A stretch of DNA of 39,260 nt from assembly GCA_009926205.1 (NCBI GenBank), contig RFPI01000009.1, positions 1 through 39,260 of the forward strand, given 5' to 3'. This DNA comes from Methylophilaceae bacterium. GTDB lineage: Bacteria > Pseudomonadota > Gammaproteobacteria > Burkholderiales > Methylophilaceae. Of this stretch, positions 1-7,303 are shown piece after piece. Within the stretch, counting starts at the first letter, position 1. Every line of letters begins with the position of its first letter. A model generated the notes under the pieces. It was not told the origin of the DNA and did no database searches. It was given only the letters and a program-made list of their open reading frames with translations. The position numbers and the translations under genes are program-made.

Positions 1-48
1 TATCAGCGGATAGATAGGCCAACCTGCTGCAAGAATGATTTCTAACAC
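1..48 (-). CDS. exbB: ExbB/TolQ/MotA-type proton channel protein, N-terminal fragment cut by the window edge
   Basis: Sixteen codons are visible, starting at a GTG (46-48) behind a good ribosome-binding site (AGGGAG, seen on the plus strand as ctccct at 55-60). The peptide VLEIILAAGWPIYPLI matches the usual first residues of the MotA/TolQ/ExbB family that sits after lolCD/comEC in many betaproteobacteria, where exbB-exbD precede lpxK and kdsB. Those neighbours lie outside the window. The family powers TonB- or Tol-like complexes in the inner membrane from the proton gradient. The identification rests on a short N-terminus plus gene order. Confidence 0.6.
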   Translation of the reverse strand, partial: MLEIILAAGWPIYPLI

Positions 49-86
49 TCTGAACTCCCTAAAATGATGTGATATAAAACTGCGTT

Positions 87-115
87 ACTTTAGCGCGTCG
101 GCCTAATTTCAGCAA
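87..115 (-). promoter_or_regulatory. Candidate sigma70 promoter for the exbB-like gene
   Basis: On the minus strand TTGCTG (110-115) and TAAAGT (87-92) are separated by 17 bases, giving a predicted start near position 80, about 32 bases before the GTG at 48. It lies in the non-coding stretch left after the comEC remnant, so exbB need not depend on readthrough from lolD. Only sequence resemblance supports it. Confidence 0.35.
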
Positions 116-144
116 GTCATTAAGGGCCTTGCTAATAGCTGAGA

Positions 145-246
145 TTAATTCCAATCACTGTTCTTGAATCTGAATACTCCCAGCAAAAAACCACATTGCT
201 GCAACAGCCAAACGCCACTCACAAAACCGAGCGCTGGCCACAGCAT
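145..246 (-). pseudogene. Probable comEC remnant: start codon and about 33 codons, then a stop
   Basis: Fifteen bases after lolD ends, an ORF of 33 codons opens at ATG 244-246 with AAGGA about 10 bases upstream and stops at TAA 145-147. Residues 1-17 (MLWPALGFVSGVWLLQQ) resemble the first membrane segment of the DNA-uptake channel ComEC, and lolD-comEC-exbB is a common betaproteobacterial order. ComEC is normally 700-800 residues. Here only the start survives and the next gene begins about 100 bases later, which looks like a large internal deletion. It could instead be a chance or genuine small membrane peptide. Confidence 0.4.
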
Positions 247-260
247 ACAATTAAGTCCTT

Positions 261-950
261 CTATTGCTCATGGAGTTGCCCATCAATCAGCGCATATTGC
301 TTGCGTAACTTGGCTGCCAAACTTAAGTCATGGGTCACCACTACCAATGCGACCCCGTGTTGCTGGTTGAGCTGCAAAAGTAAATCAAACACGGCGTTAG
401 AGGTTGCGCGATCTAAATTACCAGTCGGCTCATCCGCCAAGATGCATTGCGGTTTTGTTACCATAGCACGTGCAAGTGCTGCTCGTTGACGCTCCCCCCC
501 TGACATTTCACCCGGCATATGCTGCATACGATGCTGTAAACCGACTTGTTTCAGCAGTTCGCTTGCCTCTGCATAGGCCTGCGCAGATTCCACACGCCGA
601 ATCAGCAAGGGCATCGCAACATTTTCTAAGGCGGTAAACTCAGGCAATAAATGATGGAATTGATAGACAAAACCCAGTGATTGATTGCGTAAACGACCAC
701 GCTCTGCTTCACTCATCTCTGCGACATTGCGTCCCATCAACGTCACTTTGCCTTGGCTGGGTTGATCTAAGCCACCCAACAAATGCAGCAAGGTACTTTT
801 ACCAGAGCCAGAAGTCCCCACAATCGCGATTTGCTCGCCTGCCCTCACATGAAAGTTAATATCACGCAGCACTGGCACGTCTAAATCTGCATAGGTCTTA
901 CTTAAAGATTGTGTATCAATAATGGTAGAAATTTTTTTCTGCTTAGTCAT
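261..950 (-). CDS. lolD: Lipoprotein-releasing system ATP-binding protein LolD
   Basis: Cytoplasmic ATPase of the LolCDE-type ABC transporter, which extracts outer-membrane lipoproteins from the inner membrane and hands them to LolA. Its 229 residues are the normal length. Walker A is GTSGSGKST at 45-53, the Q-loop region FVYQFHHLLPEF at 94-105, the ABC signature MSGGERQR at 149-156, Walker B CILADEPTGNLD at 169-180, and the switch histidine sits in VVVTHD. The VYQFHHLLPEFTALENV stretch is typical of LolD rather than MacB. The first 8 bases overlap the end of lolC, so the two are translationally coupled in the order arnT-like, lolC, lolD. Confidence 0.96.
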   Translation of the reverse strand: MTKQKKISTIIDTQSLSKTYADLDVPVLRDINFHVRAGEQIAIVGTSGSGKSTLLHLLGGLDQPSQGKVTLMGRNVAEMSEAERGRLRNQSLGFVYQFHHLLPEFTALENVAMPLLIRRVESAQAYAEASELLKQVGLQHRMQHMPGEMSGGERQRAALARAMVTKPQCILADEPTGNLDRATSNAVFDLLLQLNQQHGVALVVVTHDLSLAAKLRKQYALIDGQLHEQ

Positions 951-2211
951 AACGCAAAGCCTCCGCTGCTTGCATTTTTGAGGCTTTCCAACTGGGGTAT
1001 AAGGTAGCCAGCAAACTCAAGCCCAATGACAGCAACATTATGGTCAGCACATCTGACCACAATAAATGGGAGGGTAGCTCGCTAATGTAGTAAACATCTT
1101 TGGCAAGAAATTCGACATGAAATAGATGCTCAATAAAGGGGACGATGGTGCCGATATTGAGCGCAATCAGCACCCCAAAAACACCGCCCAGAACAGTGCC
1201 GACGAATCCTATCATGGCACCTTGAATAACAAAAATACGCATAATACTCTGTGGACTTGCGCCAAAGGTGCGCAAAATCGCGATGTCTGCTCGTTTATCT
1301 GCCACCGCCATCACCAAGGTCGAGACAATATTAAAAGCTGCCACAGCGACAATCAGGGTAAGAATAATAAACATCACACGTTTTTCCATTTGTACTGCAC
1401 GGAAAAAGTTAGCGTGCTCTTGGGTCCAGTCGGTTAGATAGTAGGTTTCAGGATAATCAGCCAACGTGGTTTCCGCTAACTGATGGGTGACCTGAGGCGC
1501 CAAAAACAAATCATCCAATTTCAGCCTTAAACCAGATACTTGGTCGCCCATTTGGAATAACTTGGCAGCATCCTCAATATGAATCAAGGCTAGTCCAGCG
1601 TCATATTCATACATGCCAATCTGAAATAATCCCACCAGGGTGAATTGCTTGATGCGAGGCACCATGCCGGCAGGCGTCACTTGGCCTTGGGGTGCCATCA
1701 CAGTAATTTTGTCACCCACCACGACACCCAAATTTTGCGCCAAATCGGCGCCTAGAATAATGCCAAATTCGCCCGCTTTAAGTTGTTGGAGCTGGCCGAT
1801 TTTCATGGCACTCGATAGCTCGGATACCTTTTTTTCATATTCGGGCAACACACCGCGCACTATCGTGCCTTGCACAGCATCAGTTCCGGACAACATGGCT
1901 TGTGCCATAACAAAAGGCGCGGCTGCTTGCACATGCGGCGCGTGGATTACTTTATTTTGCAATTCTTGCCAGTCACTTAATCGTTGATTGGCTTGAGTGA
2001 TTTGCACATGTGCCGCCACCCCCAAAATTCGAGCGCGCAATTCCTCTTGAAAGCCATTCATTACAGACAGCACTACGATAAGTGCAGCGACGCCAAGGGC
2101 GATGCCTATCATACTGGTCGTTGAGATAAATGAGATAAAGTGATTTTTGCGCTTGGCGCGGGTATAGCGCAAGCCCACAAACCACTCGAATCCCCAATCC
2201 TTAATCTGCAT
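943..2211 (-). CDS. lolC: Lipoprotein-releasing system transmembrane protein LolC/LolE family
   Basis: Membrane subunit of the lipoprotein exporter. It has 422 residues with the family layout: a first transmembrane helix at about 31-51, a large periplasmic domain (about 55-270), then three helices in an FtsX-type C-terminal domain (about 275-405). The N-terminal MNGFQEELR motif at 51-59 is characteristic. The start is chosen by GAGG 6 bases upstream. It overlaps the arnT-like gene by 11 bases and lolD by 8. Only one LolC/E subunit is present here, so a homodimeric (LolF-like) exporter is possible, but a second copy elsewhere cannot be excluded. Confidence 0.94.
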   Translation of the reverse strand: MQIKDWGFEWFVGLRYTRAKRKNHFISFISTTSMIGIALGVAALIVVLSVMNGFQEELRARILGVAAHVQITQANQRLSDWQELQNKVIHAPHVQAAAPFVMAQAMLSGTDAVQGTIVRGVLPEYEKKVSELSSAMKIGQLQQLKAGEFGIILGADLAQNLGVVVGDKITVMAPQGQVTPAGMVPRIKQFTLVGLFQIGMYEYDAGLALIHIEDAAKLFQMGDQVSGLRLKLDDLFLAPQVTHQLAETTLADYPETYYLTDWTQEHANFFRAVQMEKRVMFIILTLIVAVAAFNIVSTLVMAVADKRADIAILRTFGASPQSIMRIFVIQGAMIGFVGTVLGGVFGVLIALNIGTIVPFIEHLFHVEFLAKDVYYISELPSHLLWSDVLTIMLLSLGLSLLATLYPSWKASKMQAAEALRYD

Positions 2212-3916
2212 TCATATCCTCTGATTTTTTATGTTGGGCTGCTTTACGACGATGACTACGCTGCTCTAGCCATGCTTGCCATTGCGCTTGGTCTATCACT
2301 GCCAAGGAGATGCCACGGTAGAGTTGCGTATACTCCGGCTGTATATTCCCCAAGTCAAAATTATCCAAATAAATTACGATACGCCCTTGCGGGTGACGCT
2401 GAAACCAGGCCATCACTTGTTTCTCTTCTAGTTTCTCGGGTGATCGTTTTAAGCGACCAATAAAATTATACTGTCCATGATAGTCACCCACATTCCCCAA
2501 GGCCACGCCAGATTGTTCTAGCTTGCCCAAATATGCGGATATTCCACGCATATCATAGGCTTGACCTGTGGCACGCACCACACCTGTCATCCCTATCACA
2601 AATAGCAAGATTCCTAGCATGGAAGATCGCACAAACAAATCTTTGGGGCGTAAAGGGTTGGCAATTTGATACCACAAAGCCGATAACAACAGAGACCATG
2701 CGACCCAGGGCTGAATCGCTAATACCCATGCCGGTAAACGATGTTGCCCACTAAGCTCTTGGATATTTAACAGGGCAAGTCCCACTGCAAATACCATTCC
2801 AGATAAGGCCAGTGAGCCCCAAGAAAATAATTCCTTATCATGATGATTTGCCGATTTTGAATCCGCTACACCTTGCCAACCAAATGCCAGCAACAATGAT
2901 AGAGCAGGCAAAATAGGCAATAGATAATGCATTTGTTTACCGCTAATCAAACTAAATGCGAACAAGACGGGCAGCGCCCATACCCAACAAAATCTTACGC
3001 TAGCCTGCTGTCGAGATTGCCAAGCGTGGGTCCAAGAACGCCAACTTTGTCCCAGCCATATCCATGGAAACAAAATCACTATCGACATCTGTAGATACCA
3101 ATAGATGGGGCGTTGATGCGCAAAAGAATTCACCATGCGCTCAGCTGTTTGTCCCCAAAAAATCTCATGCTGATATTGTGCACCCCCGAGTATGCCTGCG
3201 GGGATTGCCCACATCAGCAAAATCAAAATACCCGCTAGAGTGGCAAGAAATAGTGGCCCATACCAGACTCTTTTTGACGGATAAGGCCAAGATGTAGCCA
3301 TCACCCATGGCATTAAGATGGCAACAGGCAGCAACTGTAATAAGATAGTCGGACCTTTAGCCAGCAACCCTCCCGCAATCGCTAGCGCAAATATCCCCCA
3401 AGCTCTCAGGCCCAAACCTTGAATCGCTAAGATCAGCCCTAACATTCCCAAGGTAGTAAAGAAAGCCACCATCATGTCAAACATGGTGGCAGTACTGAAA
3501 ACAGCCCAAATGCTCGTGCTTAACAATATCCAAGCAGCGCGCTCAGCTATCTTGTTTTCGCCATTGGATTGAGTCGAAGCAGGCCATAGGCGCAGTGCAA
3601 TACTTCGCGTCAACAGCATCGCGCCCAGACCAAAAATAGCGGGCACCATACGCGCCCACCAATCGCTCACCCCAAACAAATGCCAACCCAAATTAATCAA
3701 CCAAAATAACAAAGGTGGTTTATGGCTATAAGCAATATCATTTAAGTAAGGCACGACATACTGACCACTCTGATACATATTCCAAGCAACCGTAACGTAT
3801 CGGGTCTCATCAATCGGGACAAAAGAGCGGCTTAACAATGAAACCATGAATAGCACTAGCCAAGCCAAAGCAATGCGAATGTTGAAGCTGAGATTTAAAA
3901 AGGAAGCAAACTTCAT
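2201..3916 (-). CDS. ArnT-like membrane glycosyltransferase (GT-C fold, PMT/GT39-GT83 type)
   Basis: A 571-residue polytopic membrane protein. The first periplasmic loop carries the catalytic-type motif DETRY at 36-40 and YSHKPPLLFW at about 63-72, as in ArnT and related transferases that move a sugar from undecaprenyl phosphate to lipid A or other envelope acceptors. About a dozen hydrophobic segments fill residues 10-445, followed by a soluble C-terminal domain (about 450-571) ending in a basic tail. The acceptor and sugar cannot be told from sequence; polymyxin-resistance genes such as arnA-F are not nearby. It is the first gene of the lolCD operon and diverges from ribE. Confidence 0.8.
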   Translation of the reverse strand: MKFASFLNLSFNIRIALAWLVLFMVSLLSRSFVPIDETRYVTVAWNMYQSGQYVVPYLNDIAYSHKPPLLFWLINLGWHLFGVSDWWARMVPAIFGLGAMLLTRSIALRLWPASTQSNGENKIAERAAWILLSTSIWAVFSTATMFDMMVAFFTTLGMLGLILAIQGLGLRAWGIFALAIAGGLLAKGPTILLQLLPVAILMPWVMATSWPYPSKRVWYGPLFLATLAGILILLMWAIPAGILGGAQYQHEIFWGQTAERMVNSFAHQRPIYWYLQMSIVILFPWIWLGQSWRSWTHAWQSRQQASVRFCWVWALPVLFAFSLISGKQMHYLLPILPALSLLLAFGWQGVADSKSANHHDKELFSWGSLALSGMVFAVGLALLNIQELSGQHRLPAWVLAIQPWVAWSLLLSALWYQIANPLRPKDLFVRSSMLGILLFVIGMTGVVRATGQAYDMRGISAYLGKLEQSGVALGNVGDYHGQYNFIGRLKRSPEKLEEKQVMAWFQRHPQGRIVIYLDNFDLGNIQPEYTQLYRGISLAVIDQAQWQAWLEQRSHRRKAAQHKKSEDMNAD

Positions 3917-3943
3917 GAGTGAACCTAATCAGACTGTGGCCGA

Positions 3944-3952
3944 ATTTTAGCA
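3944..3952 (-). promoter_or_regulatory. Extended -10 promoter of the arnT-lolC-lolD operon
   Basis: The minus strand reads TGCTAAAAT, an extended -10 (TGnTAAAAT) without a recognisable -35. The predicted start is near 3937, about 21 bases before the ATG at 3916. It is back-to-back with the same kind of element for ribE (3970-3978). Confidence 0.45.
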
Positions 3953-3969
3953 GGATTCATCCTTGCTTC

Positions 3970-3978
3970 TGTTAAAAT
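3970..3978 (+). promoter_or_regulatory. Extended -10 promoter of ribE-ribBX
   Basis: TGTTAAAAT is an extended -10 element with a predicted start near 3985 and about 20 bases of leader before the ATG at 4006, including TAGGGAAA as ribosome-binding site. With only 89 bases between the divergent genes there is no room for, and no sign of, an FMN riboswitch. Confidence 0.45.
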
Positions 3979-4005
3979 TGCATATAGATTTTTAGGGAAA
4001 CACGC

Positions 4006-4611
4006 ATGTTTACTGGAATTATTCAGAGTATTGGAAAAATCGCTTCTATTTCACCAAAAGGTGAAGATTTGCTATTGGATATCAATTTGGCAGATTTAGA
4101 TGTGGGCGACATACAAATCGGCGATAGCATTGCCGTCAATGGTGTTTGTTTAACTGTGGTTGCTTTGCAAAATGGGCATTTTCATGCACTGGTCTCTGCC
4201 GCCACGCAAAGTTGCACGGTCGGCCTAGACTCCAGTCATGCAGTCAATTTAGAAAAAGCATTACGCCTATCTGACCGTCTCGGCGGCCATATTGTTAGCG
4301 GTCATGTGGATGGCGTAGGACAGGTGATACGTTTTGAACAGTTGGACAATTGTTGGCATCTGAGTATCCGTGCGCCGCATCAACTAGCGCGCTACATCGC
4401 AGTGAAAGGATCAATAGCAGTTGATGGTGTTAGCTTAACCGTGAATGAAGTGCATCAAGATGATTTCAGCGTCAACATTATCCCGCACACCCTAGAAAAG
4501 ACCACGTTGTCTCAATTAGGCATTGGAAGTCGGGTGAATTTGGAAGTCGATATGCTGGCACGCTATATCGACAGAATGCAGCAATGGGAACAGGAAAATA
4601 ATAAGTCATGA
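4006..4611 (+). CDS. ribE: Riboflavin synthase, alpha subunit type
   Basis: Converts two 6,7-dimethyl-8-ribityllumazine molecules to riboflavin plus the pyrimidinedione, the last step of riboflavin synthesis. The 201 residues show the two tandem lumazine-binding barrels: the first opens with MFTGIIQ and has NGVCLTV at about 46-52, the second has the matching DGVSLTVN at about 142-149. GGHIVSGHVDGVG (about 92-104) is the family signature. The ATG is preceded by TAGGGAAA. It overlaps ribBX by 4 bases (ATGA). ribD and ribH are not adjacent, so the pathway is split over the genome. Confidence 0.96.
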   Translation: MFTGIIQSIGKIASISPKGEDLLLDINLADLDVGDIQIGDSIAVNGVCLTVVALQNGHFHALVSAATQSCTVGLDSSHAVNLEKALRLSDRLGGHIVSGHVDGVGQVIRFEQLDNCWHLSIRAPHQLARYIAVKGSIAVDGVSLTVNEVHQDDFSVNIIPHTLEKTTLSQLGIGSRVNLEVDMLARYIDRMQQWEQENNKS

Positions 4612-5705
4612 GTTTGCCGAATATCAGCCCCACTGAGGAAATTATTCAAGAAATACGCCATGGTCGCATGGTGGTTTTGATTGATGATGAGGACAGAGAG
4701 AATGAGGGCGATTTAGTCATCGCAGCGGAATTCGCCAGTGCAGAGCATATCAATTTTATGGCGAAATATGGTCGCGGGCTCATCTGTTTAACTCTGACTG
4801 AAGCGCGTTGCCGTCAATTGGCTTTGCACTCTATGGTAGATAACAACGGCTCGAGTATGCGCACCAATTTTACTGTTTCGATTGAAGCTGCTGAGGGGGT
4901 GACCACCGGTATTTCCGCAGCTGATCGCGCCCGCACAATTCAAGCTGCCGTCGCCAAAAATGCTACCCCACGTGACATCGTCAGTCCTGGGCATATCTTC
5001 CCTTTGGCAGCACAAAACGGTGGTGTATTAGTGCGTGCCGGTCATACCGAAGCGGGTTGCGATTTAGCGGGTATGGCAGGATACGAACCAGCTGCTGTCA
5101 TTTGCGAAATTCTTAAAGACGATGGCAGCATGGCACGTTTGCCTGATTTATTAGAATTTGCTGCTCAACATCAACTCAAAATCGGCACGATTGCAGATTT
5201 GATTCATTACCGCAGCAAAAATGAAAGTCTCATTCAACGCGCTGCAGAGCGCACTATTGAGACTCCTTATGGCACGATGCAACTCATCGCCTATCAAGAC
5301 AAGATAGCGCAGGAAACCCATTTAGCCTTGGTCAAGGGCAAGCCACATCCCGAGCAAGAGGTCTTAGTCCGCGTGCATGAGCCTTTGTCTGTATTTGATT
5401 TGCTGGATAAATCTAGCAATAGCCACTCCTGGAATACTCTGAAAGTGTTAGAAACCATGCAAAACAGCGAGTGTGGCGTCATTGTATTCTTGCACAGAAA
5501 AGAAGATGGCAATGATTTGCTTAACCGTATTAAAAATGCTGACAGCCCTTTGCGACAGCATCAGGCTTTGCGTAACTACGGCATAGGATCACAAATCTTG
5601 CTGGATTTAAATGTGAGAAAAATGAAATTGCTCGCCACTCCTAGAAAAATGCCAAGCATGGTGGGTTTTGGTCTCGAAGTCACAGGCTTTTTAGAGTCAA
5701 ATTAA
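4608..5705 (+). CDS. ribB: 3,4-dihydroxy-2-butanone-4-phosphate synthase fused to a degenerate GTP cyclohydrolase II-like domain (RibBX)
   Basis: Residues 1-200 are a complete DHBP synthase, making the four-carbon riboflavin precursor from ribulose 5-phosphate. It shows the acidic loop [10 protein letters not shown] at 26-35, PGHIFPL at 127-133 and [10 protein letters not shown] with the catalytic His146. Residues 214-365 look like GTP cyclohydrolase II, but the zinc-binding CxxGD...CDC segment is gone: after VRVHE (254-258) the sequence runs [17 protein letters not shown] with no cysteine. The GR-IG active-site loop is also changed (EDGNDLLN). This is the RibBX architecture described in proteobacteria, where the second domain lacks cyclohydrolase activity. 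A separate RibA should exist elsewhere. Confidence 0.92.
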   Translation: MSLPNISPTEEIIQEIRHGRMVVLIDDEDRENEGDLVIAAEFASAEHINFMAKYGRGLICLTLTEARCRQLALHSMVDNNGSSMRTNFTVSIEAAEGVTTGISAADRARTIQAAVAKNATPRDIVSPGHIFPLAAQNGGVLVRAGHTEAGCDLAGMAGYEPAAVICEILKDDGSMARLPDLLEFAAQHQLKIGTIADLIHYRSKNESLIQRAAERTIETPYGTMQLIAYQDKIAQETHLALVKGKPHPEQEVLVRVHEPLSVFDLLDKSSNSHSWNTLKVLETMQNSECGVIVFLHRKEDGNDLLNRIKNADSPLRQHQALRNYGIGSQILLDLNVRKMKLLATPRKMPSMVGFGLEVTGFLESN

Positions 5706-5751
5706 GCCTATTTAAACCCAGCATTTATCCTCGCCAAACCCATGCTGGCTG

Positions 5752-5760
5752 TGATAAAAT
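5752..5760 (+). promoter_or_regulatory. Extended -10 promoter overlapping the yqgE start
   Basis: TGATAAAAT fits the TGnTAAAAT pattern seen before ribE, the arnT-like gene and aroC. The hexamer overlaps the conventional ATG of yqgE (5759-5761). If used, transcription would begin near 5767, at the in-frame GTG 5768-5770, and would drive the whole yqgE to yggT string. Confidence 0.4.
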
Positions 5761-6328
5761 GCTTGTCGTGGAAAATGTAAATCTTACTGGTCACTTCCTA
5801 ATCGCGATGCCCGCGATGACCGATCCATATTTTGCCAAATCCCTCACTTATATTTTTGAGCACACCGATCAAGGTGCGATGGGCTTGGTTGTCAATCGTC
5901 CATTGGAAATCAATATGGACCATGTGTTTAGCCAACTCGATCTTGATATCAAACATAGTCCGTTGGCACTTGAGCATCCTGGCTATGGCGGCCCTGTTCA
6001 AATGGAACGTGGTTTTATTTTGCATCAACCAGTTGGCAATTGGGATGGCACTATCGCCAGTCAAGGACAAACTGCCGTTACCATTTCTAAGGATGTATTG
6101 CAGGCCATCGCACAAGGTCAAGGTCCTGAGAAATTCTTGTTGGTATTAGGCTTTGCCGGTTGGTCTGCCGGACAATTAGAGGATGAGCTAAGTCAAAATG
6201 CTTGGCTCACAGTTGAAGCGCAAGACCATATTATTTTTGATCTTCCTCCCCAAGAAAAATTAAATGCAGCCATGCATATTTTGGGCGTGAATGCCGCAAG
6301 TTTGTCGGAGGTGGCGGGACATGCTTAA
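5759..6328 (+). CDS. yqgE: YqgE/AlgH (UPF0301) family protein
   Basis: Cytoplasmic protein of unknown biochemical function, 189 residues, complete. The conserved N-terminal part [17 protein letters not shown] (about 9-25) and the segments MGLVVNRPL and [14 protein letters not shown] are typical of UPF0301. It lies directly upstream of ruvX, as in most gamma- and betaproteobacteria. The start is uncertain: ATG 5759 has no ribosome-binding site and overlaps a promoter-like TAAAAT, while GTG 5768 is in frame and would give a leaderless message. The end overlaps ruvX by 8 bases. Confidence 0.9.
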   Translation: MLVVENVNLTGHFLIAMPAMTDPYFAKSLTYIFEHTDQGAMGLVVNRPLEINMDHVFSQLDLDIKHSPLALEHPGYGGPVQMERGFILHQPVGNWDGTIASQGQTAVTISKDVLQAIAQGQGPEKFLLVLGFAGWSAGQLEDELSQNAWLTVEAQDHIIFDLPPQEKLNAAMHILGVNAASLSEVAGHA

Positions 6329-6821
6329 GTGCGACGCCCTGCAACCGATCAATAACGACAAAACCATACAACTTTCTTTTCAGGGCAGTGTGCTTGCTTT
6401 TGATTTCGGTGAAAAGCGCGTTGGTGTTGCCCATGGCGAACATCTGATTGGGATTGCCCACCCGCTCACCACCATTCAAGCCGAGTCGAGCAAAGACAAA
6501 CTAAGCGCTATTGATGCACTGGTTCATGAATGGCAACCGAGTACCCTCGTGGTTGGATTGCCAGCCCATCTTGATGGCGCACAACATGAGTTAACAGCTC
6601 TGTGCCAAAAATTTGCCCGTCGCTTGGATGGCCGTTATCACTTACCAGTAGTATTGATTGATGAACGTTTAAGCTCAGCCCAAGCCAGTCAAACCCTGAA
6701 CGAGCTGGGTATTCGCGGTCGCCAACAAAAACCATTGTTAGACCAAATTGCAGCGCAAATCATATTACAATCTTATTTTGACCAAATTCAGCAGACACGC
6801 CCTTATGAGCACACTACCTAA
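6321..6821 (+). CDS. ruvX: Putative pre-16S rRNA nuclease RuvX/YqgF
   Basis: RNase H-like fold protein thought to mature the 5' end of 16S rRNA. An in-frame ATG exists at 6291, but ATG 6321 is preferred: GGAGG (6307-6311) lies 9 bases upstream and the overlap with yqgE falls to 8 bases, giving 166 residues. Conserved blocks are [13 protein letters not shown] with Asp28, [23 protein letters not shown] and the C-terminal [14 protein letters not shown]. The last 17 bases overlap pyrR. Confidence 0.92.
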   Translation: MLKCDALQPINNDKTIQLSFQGSVLAFDFGEKRVGVAHGEHLIGIAHPLTTIQAESSKDKLSAIDALVHEWQPSTLVVGLPAHLDGAQHELTALCQKFARRLDGRYHLPVVLIDERLSSAQASQTLNELGIRGRQQKPLLDQIAAQIILQSYFDQIQQTRPYEHTT

Positions 6822-7302
6822 CGCAGAACAATTATTTCAGCAGTTGTGTCAGCAAATCAAACCATTGATTCAGGAAAATACTGCATTGATTGGCATCCAC
6901 AGCGGTGGCGCATGGCTTATGCAAAGATTATTGGACACGCTGACTGTGCAGCCTGTGCATGGCACCCTCGATGTCTCTTTTTATCGCGATGACTATTTGC
7001 AACGTGGCCTACATCATGAACCCAAGCCGTCTAATATTGCGTTTGATGTGCAAGACCGCCATATTATTTTGATAGACGATGTGTTCTATACAGGACGCAC
7101 TATACGCGCCGCCATGAATGAATTATTTGATTATGGCCGCCCAGCCTCTATCACGCTGGCTGTGTTGATTAATCGTGGGGGGCAGGAGTTGCCTATCGCC
7201 CCGCAAATTTGCGTACATCACATGCAAGTAGCGCAAAACCAAAATATCCAACTGCTGCAGCACGCAGATGGAAGTTTCTATCTTGAATTGGAAGACTGCT
7301 GA
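6805..7302 (+). CDS. pyrR: PyrR-type uracil phosphoribosyltransferase / pyrimidine operon regulator
   Basis: Type I phosphoribosyltransferase fold, 165 residues. The PRPP loop is [13 protein letters not shown] at 87-99, and [10 protein letters not shown] at 55-64 is the characteristic PyrR segment. In Bacillus PyrR binds pyr mRNA leaders; in proteobacteria it sits upstream of pyrB and its regulatory role is less clear. An in-frame ATG at 6748 would add 19 unconserved residues and lie deep in ruvX, so ATG 6805 is chosen. pyrB begins 1 base after its stop. No attenuator-like leader is visible before the operon. Confidence 0.9.
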   Translation: MSTLPNAEQLFQQLCQQIKPLIQENTALIGIHSGGAWLMQRLLDTLTVQPVHGTLDVSFYRDDYLQRGLHHEPKPSNIAFDVQDRHIILIDDVFYTGRTIRAAMNELFDYGRPASITLAVLINRGGQELPIAPQICVHHMQVAQNQNIQLLQHADGSFYLELEDC

Positions 7303-7303
7303 T

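Noticed and set aside
49-144. C-terminal comEC remnant in the gap before exbB
   Set aside because: One minus-strand frame is open for about 30 codons there, but its translation (ending QFYITSF) shows nothing I can tie to ComEC or another family.
1640-1987. 115-codon plus-strand ORF inside lolC
   Set aside because: It lies wholly within the well-supported lolC on the other strand and its translation shows no recognisable domain or ribosome-binding site.
2201-3916. Polymyxin-resistance locus
   Set aside because: The protein has ArnT-like motifs, but none of the other arn genes is near, and related GT-C enzymes use many acceptors.
3917-4005. FMN riboswitch before ribE
   Set aside because: Only 89 bases separate the divergent genes and none of the conserved RFN element segments are visible; a simple promoter explains the region.
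4608-5705. Frameshift or sequencing error as the cause of the missing RibA zinc motif
   Set aside because: The reading frame is intact and the flanking conserved segments are in the same frame, and the same loss is known in RibBX proteins, so it is a real sequence property.
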